In this document: positions 1 through 12,800 of the stretch, one piece after another
Position numbering within the stretch: the stretch's first letter is position 1
Layout of the letters: each line of letters begins with the position of its first letter
Assembly (NCBI RefSeq): GCF_958295425.1
Contig: NC_081145.1
Span: forward strand, 14,971,443 to 15,035,442
Direction: 5' to 3'
Source: Solea solea
Taxonomy: Eukaryota; Chordata; Actinopteri; Pleuronectiformes; Soleidae
Length of the DNA stretch: 64,000 nucleotides
Translations under genes and position numbers: made by a program
Notes under the pieces: generated by a model
Databases searched by the model: none
Told to the model about the DNA's origin: nothing
Seen by the model: only the letters and a program-made list of their open reading frames with translations

Positions 1-1436
1 CTGTGGAATAGTGGACATGAAGTTGTGACAGTCACACACCGGAATACATTATGGCACTAAAACAACAGCTGCACACAGACAGATAAGAAGTCACTGAAAA
101 AAACTTTTTTGTGGTCAGCTTTCATTATTGACAACAAACCCTAAAATAAAATGTATGTATTTCCGGTGTGGCACATAGTTCAATTGTGATTAATTAGTAA
201 ATAAATAGATAAAACCAGTGAGTGACACCATTGCTCGGGGTGATGTAAGTCCCTTGTTCTGGGTAATGGAATTATATTTTGAGTCAGTCCCACCCACACT
301 GCAGTATTTCACCAATAAATATTAACAAGGGCAGCAAACCGACCGCTAAAAATAGTCCCTTCATTAACACCTTTTAATGTTTGATTAAAAAAATTGCTGG
401 ACATTTTTTTAAACAAAGCTACTGTTCATTAAACAAAAGTATTTTTTGCTTTGGCTAAATCCATTTTAACACTCAAAAAAGGGCTGTGAAAAGGTCTTAA
501 TAACCCAAATCATTTCAACTCAGTTACAGTAAAAGTACTGCTAGTTATTTAATTAACCTACTCTATTAAGATATACCTGGTTACAGTGAATAGTTTCCAA
601 AGAGAGTACTAACATGCTGTTTCTTTGTCCAACCTTTCATGTGAGGATGTAAACCCGGGTCGATGCCATAACACAGCAAATACAAAGTATACAGTACGTA
701 CAGTAAGCGATGACAAGTAACAGCTACAGGGAGAACCGCTAAATCAGCAAGCATCATGGTTGACCTACACAATAACTACGCATCAATGGACTTGACTTTA
801 ACCTCGGGTGAAGCAGATACTGTAAACCAAAAGCTGCAGAAGTCCTGCATCGCAGCATCTACTAATGTGAAGGCATCTGCCTTCCCATCCCAGAGTACAA
901 AAAAAGCAACAACTCAATTTTACGACACAATAACAAAGGAAAAATACACATGCACAAAAGCATCTTTGCAATCATTTGTGTTTTTAAACCTTACATCACT
1001 GAATATTCTGACTTTTGGGAATGTGGTTACACAACAACACAGAAGCTACCAAAAAGTGTATCAATGTGGATCTCCCATTCACTTCCAGCAAAGAAGATTT
1101 AATCTGATGGTGATGAAAATGCACACCAAACTTTGATCATAAAACTACAAAATGCAGTCTCAGATAAAACAAACAAACAAAACCATTGTGACCTGAATGC
1201 AACATCAAAGACTGAGAGCTAGTTTTTCTGTTGAAAGCAAATGAGTCATGGGGAACAAACCATTCTCGTTGCCGGTCAGTCTCTCTCAGGCAACATTATC
1301 CAGACAAAACAGCTATAGCTAAATCATTTCTATACGACACTTGCTTTTGAACATATGACGGTTCTTTTTAAGTAGCCATACATGTAGACAATAGATATTA
1401 TATGACAACATCTTCAAACTGCAATTCAAGGCTAAC

Positions 1437-1473
<37 letters not shown>
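1437..1473. repeat. (TAA)n microsatellite
   Basis: About twelve uninterrupted TAA units, visible directly. No gene context. Confidence 0.9.
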
Positions 1474-3380
1474 GAACATGGCTAATTAGATATTACACAT
1501 GTAGAAACAGCATGCGTGGACTGGTCTGATGCTATTTAATGTCCCTCAGGGAGATATCCAGCTGACCTACTTTTGGCAGCAACATGTAAAATTCTTTACA
1601 TGTTGCCTGGCCTGTGCTTCATTCCGGAAAGCACAAAAACACTGCAAAAAAAAGATAAAGAACATCAAACAACTCGGTCGGTGCACCATCACTAATCTGT
1701 GGACGGTAGATATTTATGCTGGGTTTCTTGTAATCCAAACACTTGACGGTCCTCGTATGACAGGTGGGTGTTATGAGATGGCTATCTGTGTGCACTAGCC
1801 TGAAGGCAAAAAAGACTCACTGCAACATTCGCATTGGTTCACTCAATCTGCTGCAAAACAAGCCATTAACTCGGCTGCTGTACTGTAAAAAAGGGGGACG
1901 ATAAGCTGTGAAGCATAACTCGTGCTGTATTCTCCGGACTGGCAGTCATTCCCCATGCAACAGAGACCGTGCTTGTTTTCTAGACTGTGCTGAGTAAGGG
2001 GCAAGTGTAAGGTTTCCCCTTGGCAAGCTCTACAAACAGATGCAGGCACAGCAAGACAGTGAGTGAGAACTAGTTATGAGACAGAGAAAAGCAAGAGATT
2101 AGTGAATACATACAGAAATGAAGTAGAGCCTGTGAGCAGATTCCTCTTCCTCATCCACTCCTGACATACTTTTGCAACCAACTTCAGGCAACCTGTTCCC
2201 CGACACCAGCACTGCCTCTTGTACAAGGTGACATCGTCATCTGACAGCGGGACCAAAATAGACTCCCACTGTGTAGTCCACACTGCTATGGCAACTTGCC
2301 CAGCTGTGTCAACTCCTCTAACAGTAGCAACTGAGTGAGAGACAAGTGGTCAGTAGCCCGGGAACATTGACTATTCCGTCTGTAATCCAGCCTGAGCCTG
2401 CAGTTCTCTGCTGAGTTAGCAGCCACTTCTTAGGCCCACCTCACTGCCTGCTGCTGTCCATCTGCCTTCCTCTCTTTTCTGCTCTACACTGCTCTCAGCG
2501 TCTTACATTTGCAGCCTCTCTCCTCTGCTCCCAGCACTCTGCATCCAAGCCCCCACTCTCACTCTGTTTCTCATCTCTCACTCTCCTTCTGCCACAACAA
2601 TGCACAGCATAGTCATGTGCACACAGCAAGGCTGCTACTCTGCCCCCCTCATCCAGTGTTGCCAGTGAGGAGTATAGCTGAATAATCAGAACCGGGGAGT
2701 GCCAACACACCCCTGCGTGTGCATTTGCCATACTGACTGAAGCTCTGGATGTGATTGGACTCTGCATTTGAAAATTCATACAACGCTGGGAGACAAAACC
2801 CATGGTTTAAGTGGCTACCAATTTTACAAACTGCAGGAACCTGTGACAAGCTGGGACAACAGGATACCTTGTGCAGCATCCTTGCTGATCTGCAGTGGGG
2901 GGCTCATCTTTACTGTGTTGCAGGCTGAACACTTCAGGAGACCATCATGACACCTCCTCTGTCACCACCACAGACCGTATGTATAAAAACTGGTCATAGT
3001 GTTTTTAATTTGCTGCATGAGGTTAACCAAGAGTAAGAGAATTAATAGCCACCAACTCTGCTGGTTGCACTTCACTTCATTAATAGCATCAGTAAACTAT
3101 TAGCTGAGGAGTTAAAGGTTTCCATCACTATTATCAGGTCTTCTTCAATAGCACATGACGACAATTTTAATAGACAATAAGGCATGAAACATGAGGGGAC
3201 ATGAGTGTGACTGACTGTGAGTAACATCTGTGAATTTCCAGTCACAAAAACCTCAACAAGGTACTGGCCAAATTGTAAATCTCGATGCTTCAAAAAAGGA
3301 GTTCATATTCTTATTGGTGAAGTCACTACCGGTTGCTACTTGGTTACCAATTTTATCAATCTCTACACAGAAGTGCCAGA

Positions 3381-3560
3381 AGACTCAAGTTTGCAACCCG
3401 ATCCGAACTAGGGCCTTTCTGCCTTTCTGAGTATGAAAGTAGATGGCTGTTTCTCTTCGTGGTGACCTGCTCAGGGTGTACCCCGCCTTTAGCCCTGTGT
3501 TAACTGGGACCAGCGACCCCCGCAACCCTCATGTGGAGGATAAAGCGTGCGTGAGTGAGT
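3381..3560 (+). mobile_element. Truncated teleost tRNA-derived SINE copy
   Basis: The left part (about 3386-3420) reads like a SINE head ending in a degraded RNA polymerase III B-box followed by the words 'agggcctttctg'. The right part (about 3470-3555) matches the tail of the copy at 46240-46330, sharing 'ggtgtaccccgcctt' and 'ccctcatgtggaggataa'. The middle present in that copy is missing, so this is an internally deleted member. Family identity is from memory of common teleost repeats, not from a search. Confidence 0.6.
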
Positions 3561-4498
3561 GTTCAGCCCGTCAACACAAACCTCCTGAACATTCAAATCA
3601 AGCTTTTGAATGTGACCAGAATCAGGATGTTGTCTCAGGCTGGTCTGAGTATTTCTGATCTACTGGGATTTTGACAAACAACAGTTTCAAAACAGCAAAT
3701 CTATAATTACAGCAGGATTTCTCTTAGAGAAGTCGCAAAAGGTCAGAAGAGGACAGACTGTCTGGTTTGAAACGAGAGGAACGCAGACGAGCATCTCTCA
3801 ATGGAAAACATGCAGAACCTTAAAGATGGACGACAGCAGCATTAGATCACACTGGTTGACACTCCTGTCACTTTGTTTCTTCTCTATCTGATAAAGAGGT
3901 CAGTGAGTGTATGAATTCAGTTCTTTATTTATACATGACCCCTGCTTTTTGTGATTCTGTGTCTGCTCTGTGATTCTTAACCCTGTTGTTGTACCCCCAA
4001 TGACTTTCCAAGTCTGTGTGTATTTTATAGTTGATGTGCTATTTGTGTATGTGTTGGTACTATTTATCCATCTATGAGAGAACAGACACCTCATAATCTG
4101 CTGCAGACGTCTCTTCACTCTGATGTTAGACTACATCCAGTTGTCAGATTGTTGCTTTATTTCATATTTGTATGGTTTATTTGACAGGAAGATTGCAAAT
4201 ACCCATAGTACCACTCCAACCAGCTAGACACGTGCTGTATAAACTCATGGTTTGCATACAGCGACTATAGCTATTGCTAGTTTCCAACTCTGTCCCTTTT
4301 ATGATAAGATAATACATTCTCACACAGATGCCAGTGGAGGGAGAAAAGTGTGGAATAGGATCACACCTACAGAAGGTTACGGTCCCGTTCACTGCAGTAA
4401 CTGTTCGCTGGGAGAGCCCATTCTCTATTATCCAGTCACTTAGCTTCAGGTAGCTATGTGTGCATCATCATATTAGTCTTTTGGTTTCATTTCTTACC

Positions 4499-4660
4499 TT
4501 CAAAGTTGTGACACTCTTGCTTTTGCCTGCTCCATGCGAAGAGCTGGAGTTGTTGCACCCGGACCTCTCCCTCCCGTCCCCACCTTGGCTAACCCTCGGG
4601 CCGATGCGGTTCTGCCCAGCACCCCGCCGTCGACCATCATGGCGGCTATCTTTAGACATC
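4499..4660 (-). other. Unassigned first exon (candidate scaper 5' exon)
   Basis: On the minus strand a GC-rich block ends in AAG followed by a GTAAGAA donor at 4498-4493. One frame is open for about 54 codons from an ATG at 4659 and runs into the donor in phase 0; it starts MSKDSRHDGRRRG and is rich in Gly, Ser and Arg. A second frame starts at two ATGs in a GCCGCC context, but stops just before the donor. The block lies below a CCAAT/GC-box promoter. By human order, scaper should begin divergently from rcn2 about here, but the frame does not match the scaper N-terminus I recall, so the exon may be noncoding or belong to another gene. Confidence 0.35.
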
Positions 4661-4799
4661 GAGCAGCGGTATGTTCACTGCTCAGTCGGTGACAAATAAA
4701 AGTGTACAAACAAAGGAAAAAATGTTGTCACTGTCGGGAAGGAAAAAACATGCCAGGATGTGAGAGGGCAACCGAAGCAGGAAGTGTTTTAGGTTTATA

Positions 4800-4990
4800 T
4801 TTTTGACTGTCGTTGAAATTGTCCAATAAATTCGCCGTAACATGGACACAACATCGAGACGGACCAATCAGATTTGAGAGAATTTAGGCCAATGGGTGGG
4901 ACATGTTTCTACGGGGCGGGGCTTCGTGTAGTCACCGTAGCAACCATGATGACCGGGCGGGACGTTTGGTTGATTTATTCAGAGAACGTA
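4800..4990. promoter_or_regulatory. CCAAT/GC-box promoter region
   Basis: Three CCAAT boxes lie at 4823-4827, 4864-4868 and 4889-4893, with a GC box (GGGGCGGGG) at 4913-4921 and a second GGGCGGG-like element near 4956. Clustered NF-Y sites beside a GC box are typical of TATA-less vertebrate promoters. The likely product is the minus-strand exon at about 4.5-4.66 kb. Plus-strand transcription is possible but no plus-strand exon could be matched. Confidence 0.55.
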
Positions 4991-5639
4991 AAGTCGACTA
5001 TGAACATGCCAAGCAGTGAGACAGCATTCAAAATAAAAGCTTTTGGAATTGTAGACGTACGTTATCGCCACATTTGTCTCATTTTAATTTTATGGAGCCA
5101 TTAGTTTGTCCACCACTCCTCTATGACCATTACCTTTGTATGTGATCCGATTCCTAATAATACATTAATAGTCAGTAAGAATTCTTACCATCAATATCAG
5201 ATTTTAATCTTTTTTTGTGCACAAATCCTTAAAAAACTCAGATCAAGATCGAATAAATGGTGAAATGTTTTTTCTTTGTCCTCTTGCCTTCCGTCTGTGT
5301 ATTTATAATAATTTATTCACATTCAGTAATGAGTACACATGATGTTGCCTTACATCTGATTGAGCATGATTGATCTACCTTGCATGCCTTTGATCTGCCC
5401 TGGCAGTTCATTTTCAGTGGGAGAAAAGTTGCATAAATATATACCAGTCTCAAAAATATAGAGTGGTAATGTGAATGTACGGAACAAGACATTTTTAAGA
5501 AAGTCAAATACATTAAATAAACCAGTTCACTTGTTCTGCAGACTATACACTTGTTCACACAGATCGTTGCATTTTCTTCACTTCTGTTCACATGTGTACT
5601 GACAAAACGTAAATAAAAGCAGACATGTAGTCAGAGGGT

Positions 5640-5735
5640 TAGGTAATTTAGTTTGAAATTTCAAACCGGAAGTGCTTACCGCCTGGGTGAACGACTCGTC
5701 AACGCTTGTGTGGAGAACTTCCTACGGTAATAACA
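5640..5735 (+). promoter_or_regulatory. Probable rcn2 core promoter and noncoding first exon
   Basis: An ETS-type site CCGGAAGTG lies at 5666-5674. About 60 bases later there is a plausible donor (ACG followed by GTAATA, near 5727-5733). The rcn2 start codon lies directly after an acceptor (ATCAACAG) at 6568, which implies an upstream noncoding exon; this segment is the best candidate. Inference from motifs only. Confidence 0.4.
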
Positions 5736-5879
5736 ACGTTCTACTTACACTTAGCGACGTCTTTGTTGCACTTACTTTACCACTGACTTAAGCTTTTCGT
5801 GTCTCAAGTGTGCCTGTACATGTCACTTGTTCCGTTATCTCTATTATATTCAACTTTAAACAGGAACCGGTCATAACGA

Positions 5880-6020
5880 GACAGGCGAGGGTATATGACT
5901 AGCAAACGACCGATATGCGATGACGTTGTTGAATATTGCGATGACGATATGATTTGCGCCCCACCATCCCCACACGAAATGTGTTATTTCTATTCCATCA
6001 GCGTAAAACAGTGATATTGC
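5880..6020. repeat. Possible DNA-transposon fragment
   Basis: Words such as 'gcgatgacgatatgatttgcg' (split over 5930-5955) resemble the cgatat-rich ends of nonautonomous DNA transposons common in fish. No terminal repeats could be paired, so this remains a weak call. It sits in the presumed rcn2 first intron. Confidence 0.25.
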
Positions 6021-6397
6021 CCCCTTAACACACTTTCTGCCATCCTAAAACTTCACTTACTTCCTCCATAGTTGAAAGAATAGTAAAAATCGATAAGTAA
6101 ATGTAAAAATACATGAAGTTAAATCCACTGTCTACTACTACTTCACTTCTCATTTCTAGGTGTTGTAGTATGAGTGAGGGGATATAGTTGTATAGGAGGC
6201 CAACCACCATTGTGGACGATTAGTATACAACAAAACAAAGCAAAAACAATGACATACTTTTATGGAAAGTTTTTGGCCTAACAAAACTAGCACAATCTAC
6301 ATTTATCGCAATTCAAACAGCCTGTACAATGTGTTTGTTGTCATTTGTAGATTGTACATATTGACATCACAATGACAATTGTTTCTACCAGATTTGT

Positions 6398-6455
6398 ATT
6401 ATTATTATTATTAGTATTAATATTATCATCATTATTAGTATTATTATTATTATTT
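6398..6455. repeat. Imperfect (ATT)n repeat
   Basis: An interrupted ATT/ATC trinucleotide run just upstream of the first coding exon of rcn2. Confidence 0.8.
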
Positions 6456-6568
6456 TAAACCTAAAAGAGCTGTTGACTTGAGCTTATTTGTCATCTAGCC
6501 CATTCAAGGTACAATTTAAAATTTTATACAAAGACAATTTAAGTTGTTGTTCTTGTTTTAATCAACAG

Positions 6569-8043
6569 ATGGCATCCACTGCATTGCTGGTATTGCTGAT
6601 GCTCCAGTTTGGACTTGGACAAAGTTCACATAACCATCTTCACCAGGAGCACCTGTCTGAACATGACATGAATGTCCTGCTGGTGGCTCAGTATTTCCCA
6701 TTATTCACACACTCCTCAATCAGTTTTTCCATCCTTGTCACCTGTTCACTATTTTCTTTACTCATTTCATTCACCTGTAGGACACAGAGAAGATCAAGAA
6801 ACTAAGCCCAGCAGAGCAAAAAGAAAAACTGATAGAAATTGTGAAGAAAATTGACACAAATGCTGACAACCTGCTGAGTGTTGGTAAATTAGTTTTTCCC
6901 TCAGTAACAAAAAAGAACAAAAAGAAAGAAAAAGATTCAACTTAGTCTCTCTGCTCTGTTTTCTCCCCGCAGAGGAGATCACTCTATGGATTCAGCATGT
7001 CTACAGAAAATATGCTCTGGATGATGCAGTGGAGAGATTCTCGGAGTTTGATCTTGACAAAGATGGCTTCGTAACATGGCAGGAGTACAACACAATTACT
7101 CACGGGCAACTTGTAAATTTTGATGACAGCACGGTGATGGAGGATCCAGAGCAAGAGTCTCTCAGACAGGTGTGCTCACAGTTACTGTAATGTTGACACT
7201 CATATGTGGAAAATACCATAACATAGGCTCTTATCCCCCATTAGCTCTATCTGAAGGAGAGGAGGCGCTTTGACTTTGCTGACGTGGACGGCATACCTGG
7301 CCTTCATGTTGATGAGTTTCTCGCCTTCATTCATCCATCAGAAGTGGATCACATGTCTGTAAGACAAGTTTGTCCTCCACTTCTGCAAAACCTGACAATG
7401 TTTTTGTCCCACTGTTTAATGATTTGCCTTCTTTTCTGACAGGATTTTGTCATTGAAGATGTCCTGAGTGAATATGACACGGACAAAGACGGATTTATTA
7501 GTCTCAGTGAATTTATTGGAGATGTCCGTGGCGATGGTAAGACAACAGCAATTTTTTTTTGAAAAAGATAGACTTGTGTTTTTAATCCATCTAATGTTAG
7601 GAGTTTATTTTTTTATTAGATAATACACCTTCACAGTGGGAGATTGAAGAAACAGTGCGGTTTAAAGAGCTCTATGACCAAGATAAGGACGGGAAGCTGA
7701 ATCGAGAGGAGCAGCTCCGCTGGGTCGCACCTAATAGTCACGGTTCAGCAAGAGAAGAGGTAAACTTTATCTTAAGTGGTCAAATCTCATTAAAAATTGA
7801 AGCCCCATCTGTCAGAATTATATCTCCTTCCTCATTTTGTGGCAACATGTTCTGATTCACTGATTTATTTCCTGTGTTGTGATTCTCTGTTGTCCACAGG
7901 CCCTACACCTCATCAAGGAAATGGACATCGATGGAGATGGACAGCTCTCACTGGATGAAGTTTTAAAAAATCAAGAAACATTCATGAACAGTGAAGTGAC
8001 AGACTTTGGCAGACATCTGCACGTTTCACACGATGAATTATAA
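6569..8043 (+). CDS. rcn2: Reticulocalbin-2 (CREC-family ER calcium-binding protein)
   Basis: Coding exons: 6569-6682, 6781-6883, 6973-7169, 7245-7358, 7443-7536, 7620-7759, 7900-8043; these join to 906 nt, 301 aa (human about 317). The product has a hydrophobic signal peptide (residues 1-18), EF-hand loops at 63-74, 99-110, 188-199, 227-238 and 263-274, and a degenerate one at 151-162 that has Ile and Pro at loop positions 5 and 6. It ends in HDEL (298-301), the ER-retrieval signal expected of RCN2. The family buffers calcium and assists proteins in the secretory pathway. All joints keep frame. The donor after exon 1 (GTGGCT) is weak, so that boundary is the least certain. Adjacency to pstpip1 and tspan3 matches human 15q24 and supports rcn2 over rcn1/rcn3. 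Confidence 0.93.
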
Positions 8044-8675
8044 CTGGGTGTTGTGAAGTTTTCACTTTTTGTTTTCATGTAGTTGTTATGTGGTTTATTT
8101 CCTGTCTTGTGTCTCGAACACTTGGGGACCGAGTTCATGTCACTTCCTGGAGGGAGATGTTCATGTCAAATTGCAGTAGCAAATGAACAAAATAACAGGA
8201 AACATTTATTGCAAAATGTGCATGCTGGTGTTTGCGTGTTGCTGTAACAGAGACAGCAAAATAGGTGAATGTCTGAGGTTTAAAATAACGGTATGTGTAG
8301 CAGAGATGTCATAATACAACACAGCCACTTCATTTAAATATTTAAATGCTCTGTTAACCGCCCTGTGAATTATTAACAAACGCAGTTCATTTGATTTCAT
8401 TTACTGATCTGTATTTGAAGAATTGTAGCCGTGTGTCATTTGTGGTCGTTCCCCTCGCAAAGAGGTGAAATGACATGAAGCGTGACACACTGCAGCGCTT
8501 CCTCATTCAAATCAAACAAGTTTGTGTGTGTTGCTCTTCTAATGCTGGTTTCCTGAAAGCGTCATGATTTTTTCTTTTCACTTGCACTGAGCGGCAGCCT
8601 GTGACACTGCTACTGCATTTTGTGAAGTGACCGAGTGGATTCTGAGACGAGGACTGTTATTCCTACACTGCCAAG
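8044..8675 (+). other. rcn2 3' UTR and pstpip1 upstream region
   Basis: This 0.6-kb interval separates two genes on the same strand. It contains no further coding exon. The part nearest 8676 is presumably the pstpip1 promoter and 5' UTR; no TATA box or strong motif was seen. Confidence 0.6.
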
Positions 8676-9829
8676 ATGAAATTAGAGTTTAAAGATGCAT
8701 TTTGGGTGAGTCAGTTTCTAATTCTGCAATGATACAAATATTTGCGGAGTATGTTTACAGCTTAAGCTTAAGTTTTTGGTTGAAGTGTGAAGTCAGTGTT
8801 GTGTGCAATTCTGTAACTTTGCATTTCTGTAAATTGCATTTATGTTCCTTTTTTGTATTTTGCCTGGAAAACATTAATTGTATCACATTCCTGTTTGATT
8901 ATCTGTGACTTCAGTTCAGTCGTCTTAACTTCCCTACATGTAGACTTCTCATCCTCTTGGCTATCCCTTGACTTTTCCCTAAATCGGTAACTTCTTGTAA
9001 TTAAATAAGCAGTTACACCTTTAATCTCTCATTGTTGGAGGTTGGACCGTTGTTGTACATATTTATCAGTTTGTATCAAAGGCCGGTGTGTGAAACTTTA
9101 GTTTTATAAAAGCTCAAATAAAAAGCGTAATACAGTTTATGTTGTGGCCGTAAAAGTGTAACCTTTATGATTGCTTGTGGTTCTCAATGATGAGGCTAAG
9201 TTTGTCATTTTATACAATTACAGAGCATGTTTTAGTGTATGTGAGACCTCAAACCCCTTTTACCACCACAGCATTTACGAGGAACCTGCCATTCAGAAAG
9301 AATAATCAGCTGAACTCTACTGAGGTTTCAGATTACTGTGTGATCGCGTGTGCTTCCTTTTCCCTCATTAATCTCAACCTGATCTGTGCACTCATGTAAA
9401 ATATACAGTCAATCAAGGGTATTGCAAATGCAACTACACATAACTTAGACACAAGCATGTAACACTCTCGATTTATAGATGAGATAGTGAGGAACAAAAA
9501 AACCGTCATGTGTGAGGAAAAGAGAACCAGTAAAGACATAGACATAGTAGTACACAATGATACTGCATTATCATATTTGACATAACATCTGCTCTATTAT
9601 TTCAAATAATCAGCTGGCACGAGGATGATCACATGGGTCTTAACATCCTGGGTTTCTTGAACGTTTTTCACTATGAGAGTATTTTGTGTCACCACAGGGA
9701 GTGGACTTCATCAGTAATGTCGGATATGAGACTATTATTGAGAAACTTAATCAAGGCCGGAGGACATGTAAAGACATGGAGGAGCTCATGAAAATGAGGT
9801 GGGCTAAAAAAAAAAGTAATAAACTGTAC

Positions 9830-9867
<38 letters not shown>

Positions 9868-12800
9868 CTGTATTATTGGTCATTTATAGGGCATTAGCAG
9901 AGGAGAAATATGGGAAGGATCTGGTCACCATTGCCCGTAAGGCAGGAGGTTTTCAAGAATTCAAGTAAGTGTCTATGTGTGTTAGTCGGTGCTCATCAGG
10001 ATTTCATACCCCAAAGACACATAAAAAAATGTCTCAATGCAATGAAATGGTATCATTTTTAATGGATATCCTGTGTTTGTTTTTATTTCCACAGCACTTT
10101 AAGAACATCTATAGATGATATGAAAACACGTAAGGACAGGATATGCTTCATGCGTTATATCACATGTCGCTGTCAGGTCAGGTTTTTAGTTGTGTGTGTC
10201 AATATTTTTCAGAACTTGAGAATATAGGAAGCCTGCACATTCAACTCTCTAGTCTCATCAAGGAGGAGGTGAAGAGAATGGAGCAGTTCAGAGAGAGACA
10301 AAAAGAACAGAGGAAAAAGGTAATACACAGAATATCTTCTCATTTGCATGCAGAGGAAATCTAAAAAAAAGCACACATCTCAGTGTGGTTTTCTGAAGAT
10401 GACAGCGACTATTTTTTCCATTTTTGTCTCGTTATGGTCTTTCGCTTTTTCAGTTTGAAGTCATCATGGAGAGGGTTCAGAAAACAAAAGTCTCACTCTA
10501 CAAGAAAACAGCCGAAGTAAGCGTTTATCACATTTTAATCAACGTTTCCTGCTTCATTCTTATACAAGTCTTGGGGGAACATTATAGACTGTGTTCTAAC
10601 AGACACACACTACGCGATTGCAAACCAGGGAAGCCAGCTACAACTTTCCAACCTCCATCACAGTCGGATTTACTCCTCTTTTTAAATGATGATCTGTACA
10701 ATTAGACCTTGGGTTTGTGGAAGCCTTAACTCAACTTACTTACGTTTCTGCAAATGTTTCTACAGTACGATCCATCACACAAGTACATTAAGTGTAAGAT
10801 AAAGGAATGTGAGATGTGTAAGAGGAAGACAGTGTCGCAAATTATTAACACTAACAGACATATTCAGAAGCCCAAGGTTGTGCTATTTTTCTCAGAAGAA
10901 GGAAGTGAGCTCAGTTGATGCATTTCTTTTTCCCCCATTCTGCCACCACTTTAACCCCCAAGGCTTCATAGAGTAAAGTGCTGGTGGGTGAACAAAGTAT
11001 GGGTATAACGGTTTCATTTGGTTTCCACTCTGTATCTTTCACAGTCTAAAAAGTTATATGAGCAGCGGTGCAGGGAGGCAGATGACGCGGAGCAATCTGC
11101 TGAGAAGCTGGGCATGGCTCCCGCAGCCACTCCTAAACAGATTGAGAAGGTAAACACTATGGTAGTGTATGGTTGAAAGGTTAAGTGCAATGACATGTGT
11201 TGATTTTAAGGCCTCCAGTGTGTGTGCATCAAGTGCATCATCTCAGCTCGTGTACTCTGTGTCGTGGCTAAAACTTCAAAAATAAAAATTCTAGAACCTG
11301 TAAAGGATGCAAACATTTATGTTTCATCAATAGAAATGACACAATATGTCATTTTGAAATGTCTCTCCTTCAGATGAGCTGCAAATCTAAACAGTGCAGA
11401 GAAGTAGCAGAGGAGGCTGGTAAGGAAGTTGGGCAATTACATTTTCATTTTTACTGCTAGAAATGGGATTAGTTTTTTTGGGGGGGTTGCCAAATAAATG
11501 TGCTTGTTTTTTTCCAGTCTTTACTTGAGATTTATTAAATAACACAAGCATATGGAGAAGTTTTAAATCATATATCTCTTGAAAACGGCTGGTTCACATA
11601 TTTATTATATTATAGAAATGGCATTAAAAATATGTATTATGTTTGTCATGATAGTGGATAGTGGGTAGAAAAGTGTGTCCTCATATAAAATGCTTGAGTG
11701 TGACATATGAGATTAAATGTACTCTATCTGTTGGACACAAATTTGCTTTAATTTTTTTTTTTTTTTTTTTTTTCAAATTTGTCTTCAGAGAAACAATACA
11801 TATCAAACATTGAACAGCTTGACAAGGCCCGTCAAGAATGGGAATCAACGCACATTAACACATGTGAGGTAATGTATACACAAAATGAACACATCTTAAA
11901 ATGTACAGACTTAGTCAGAATGGTAATACCCACCAATGAGGCTGTGTAACACTTCCTATATTCAGAATGAGTCACTCATCTACCAAAAAAACAAAACTTT
12001 CCTACACATGATACCACTGACAAAACTGAAGCAGCCGTTGAGCACTTTTATTTTATATCAGTCAATCACGTCGTAATATGACAGAAGTTGTGCTTGTTGC
12101 ATATGTCGTGCAAGGTGATGCCACTTCATAGCAACTGTTATCACAGTACTGCACAGTGAACGTGTCGTGTTTCAGCGTTTCCCTCTGTTTTGTGCTGTCT
12201 GTGCAGATGTTTCAGCAGCAGGAAGAAGACCGCCTCAGCGTCCTGAGGAATGCTCTGTGGGTGCACTGCAACCAGTTATCAATGCAGTGTGTGAGCGATG
12301 ACGAGGTGGGGCGAAGTTGCTGTCACCTTTCTTTTTTTTTTCTTTTTTTGTGACACATCTTCCCCTCAGCTTAACTGTACCTTCACATTTCGCTCAGTGC
12401 TACGAGGAGGTGAGAAATACGCTGGAAAAATGTGACATCATCGAAGACAATAACTACTTTGTGGAGACGAGAGGAAGTGGCTCGACCCCCCCAGGTGAGC
12501 ACCTGTCATGCAGCCTTCCTCGTTTGGATTTGAATATATTCCAAGTTAGAAATTTTAATATTATCTCACGGTTGAAGCAGAATGTGTGGCACATTTGGAA
12601 GCAGATGATACATTGTGTGCAACACATTGAACCAAGTGTTTGTTTTTGTTTTTTTTTGTTTGTTTGTAATAGCTCCAATTGAATACCAGAATTACTACAA
12701 CAGTGATGCTGCACATGAGGGAAACGGCAGTGCTGGATTTGTTGGAGTCATTAAAAGGTCACCCAATGTGAAGATAATAAATCATAATAATAACAAAAGA

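Larger units (their letters stand above)
1..4498. other. Gene-poor stretch, no supported coding exon
   Basis: No coding exon with convincing splice sites or a recognisable protein was found on either strand. Open frames here are short and low in complexity, and none resembles a known family. It holds a TAA microsatellite near 1437-1473 and a truncated SINE near 3381-3560. If the first exon at 4499-4660 belongs to scaper, this stretch would be part of its first intron, with coding exons beyond the left edge; that is inference from human gene order only. Confidence 0.5.

Noticed and set aside
2074..2283. Minus-strand 69-codon frame with a possible donor
   Set aside because: No recognisable family, no supported acceptor and no neighbouring exon that continues it.
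4637..4690. Plus-strand ATG in ATCATGGCGGC context followed by a GTATGT donor (MAAIFRHRAA)
   Set aside because: It lacks any downstream plus-strand exon before rcn2, and ETFA or another neighbour could not be matched; the ATGGCGGC may be a YY1-type promoter site instead.
10765..10880. Possible extra pstpip1 exon with a TCTACAG acceptor and open frame ([11 protein letters not shown])
   Set aside because: Human PSTPIP1 joins the flanking exons directly (TAE to SKK), both flanks are in phase 0 without it, and no convincing donor follows.
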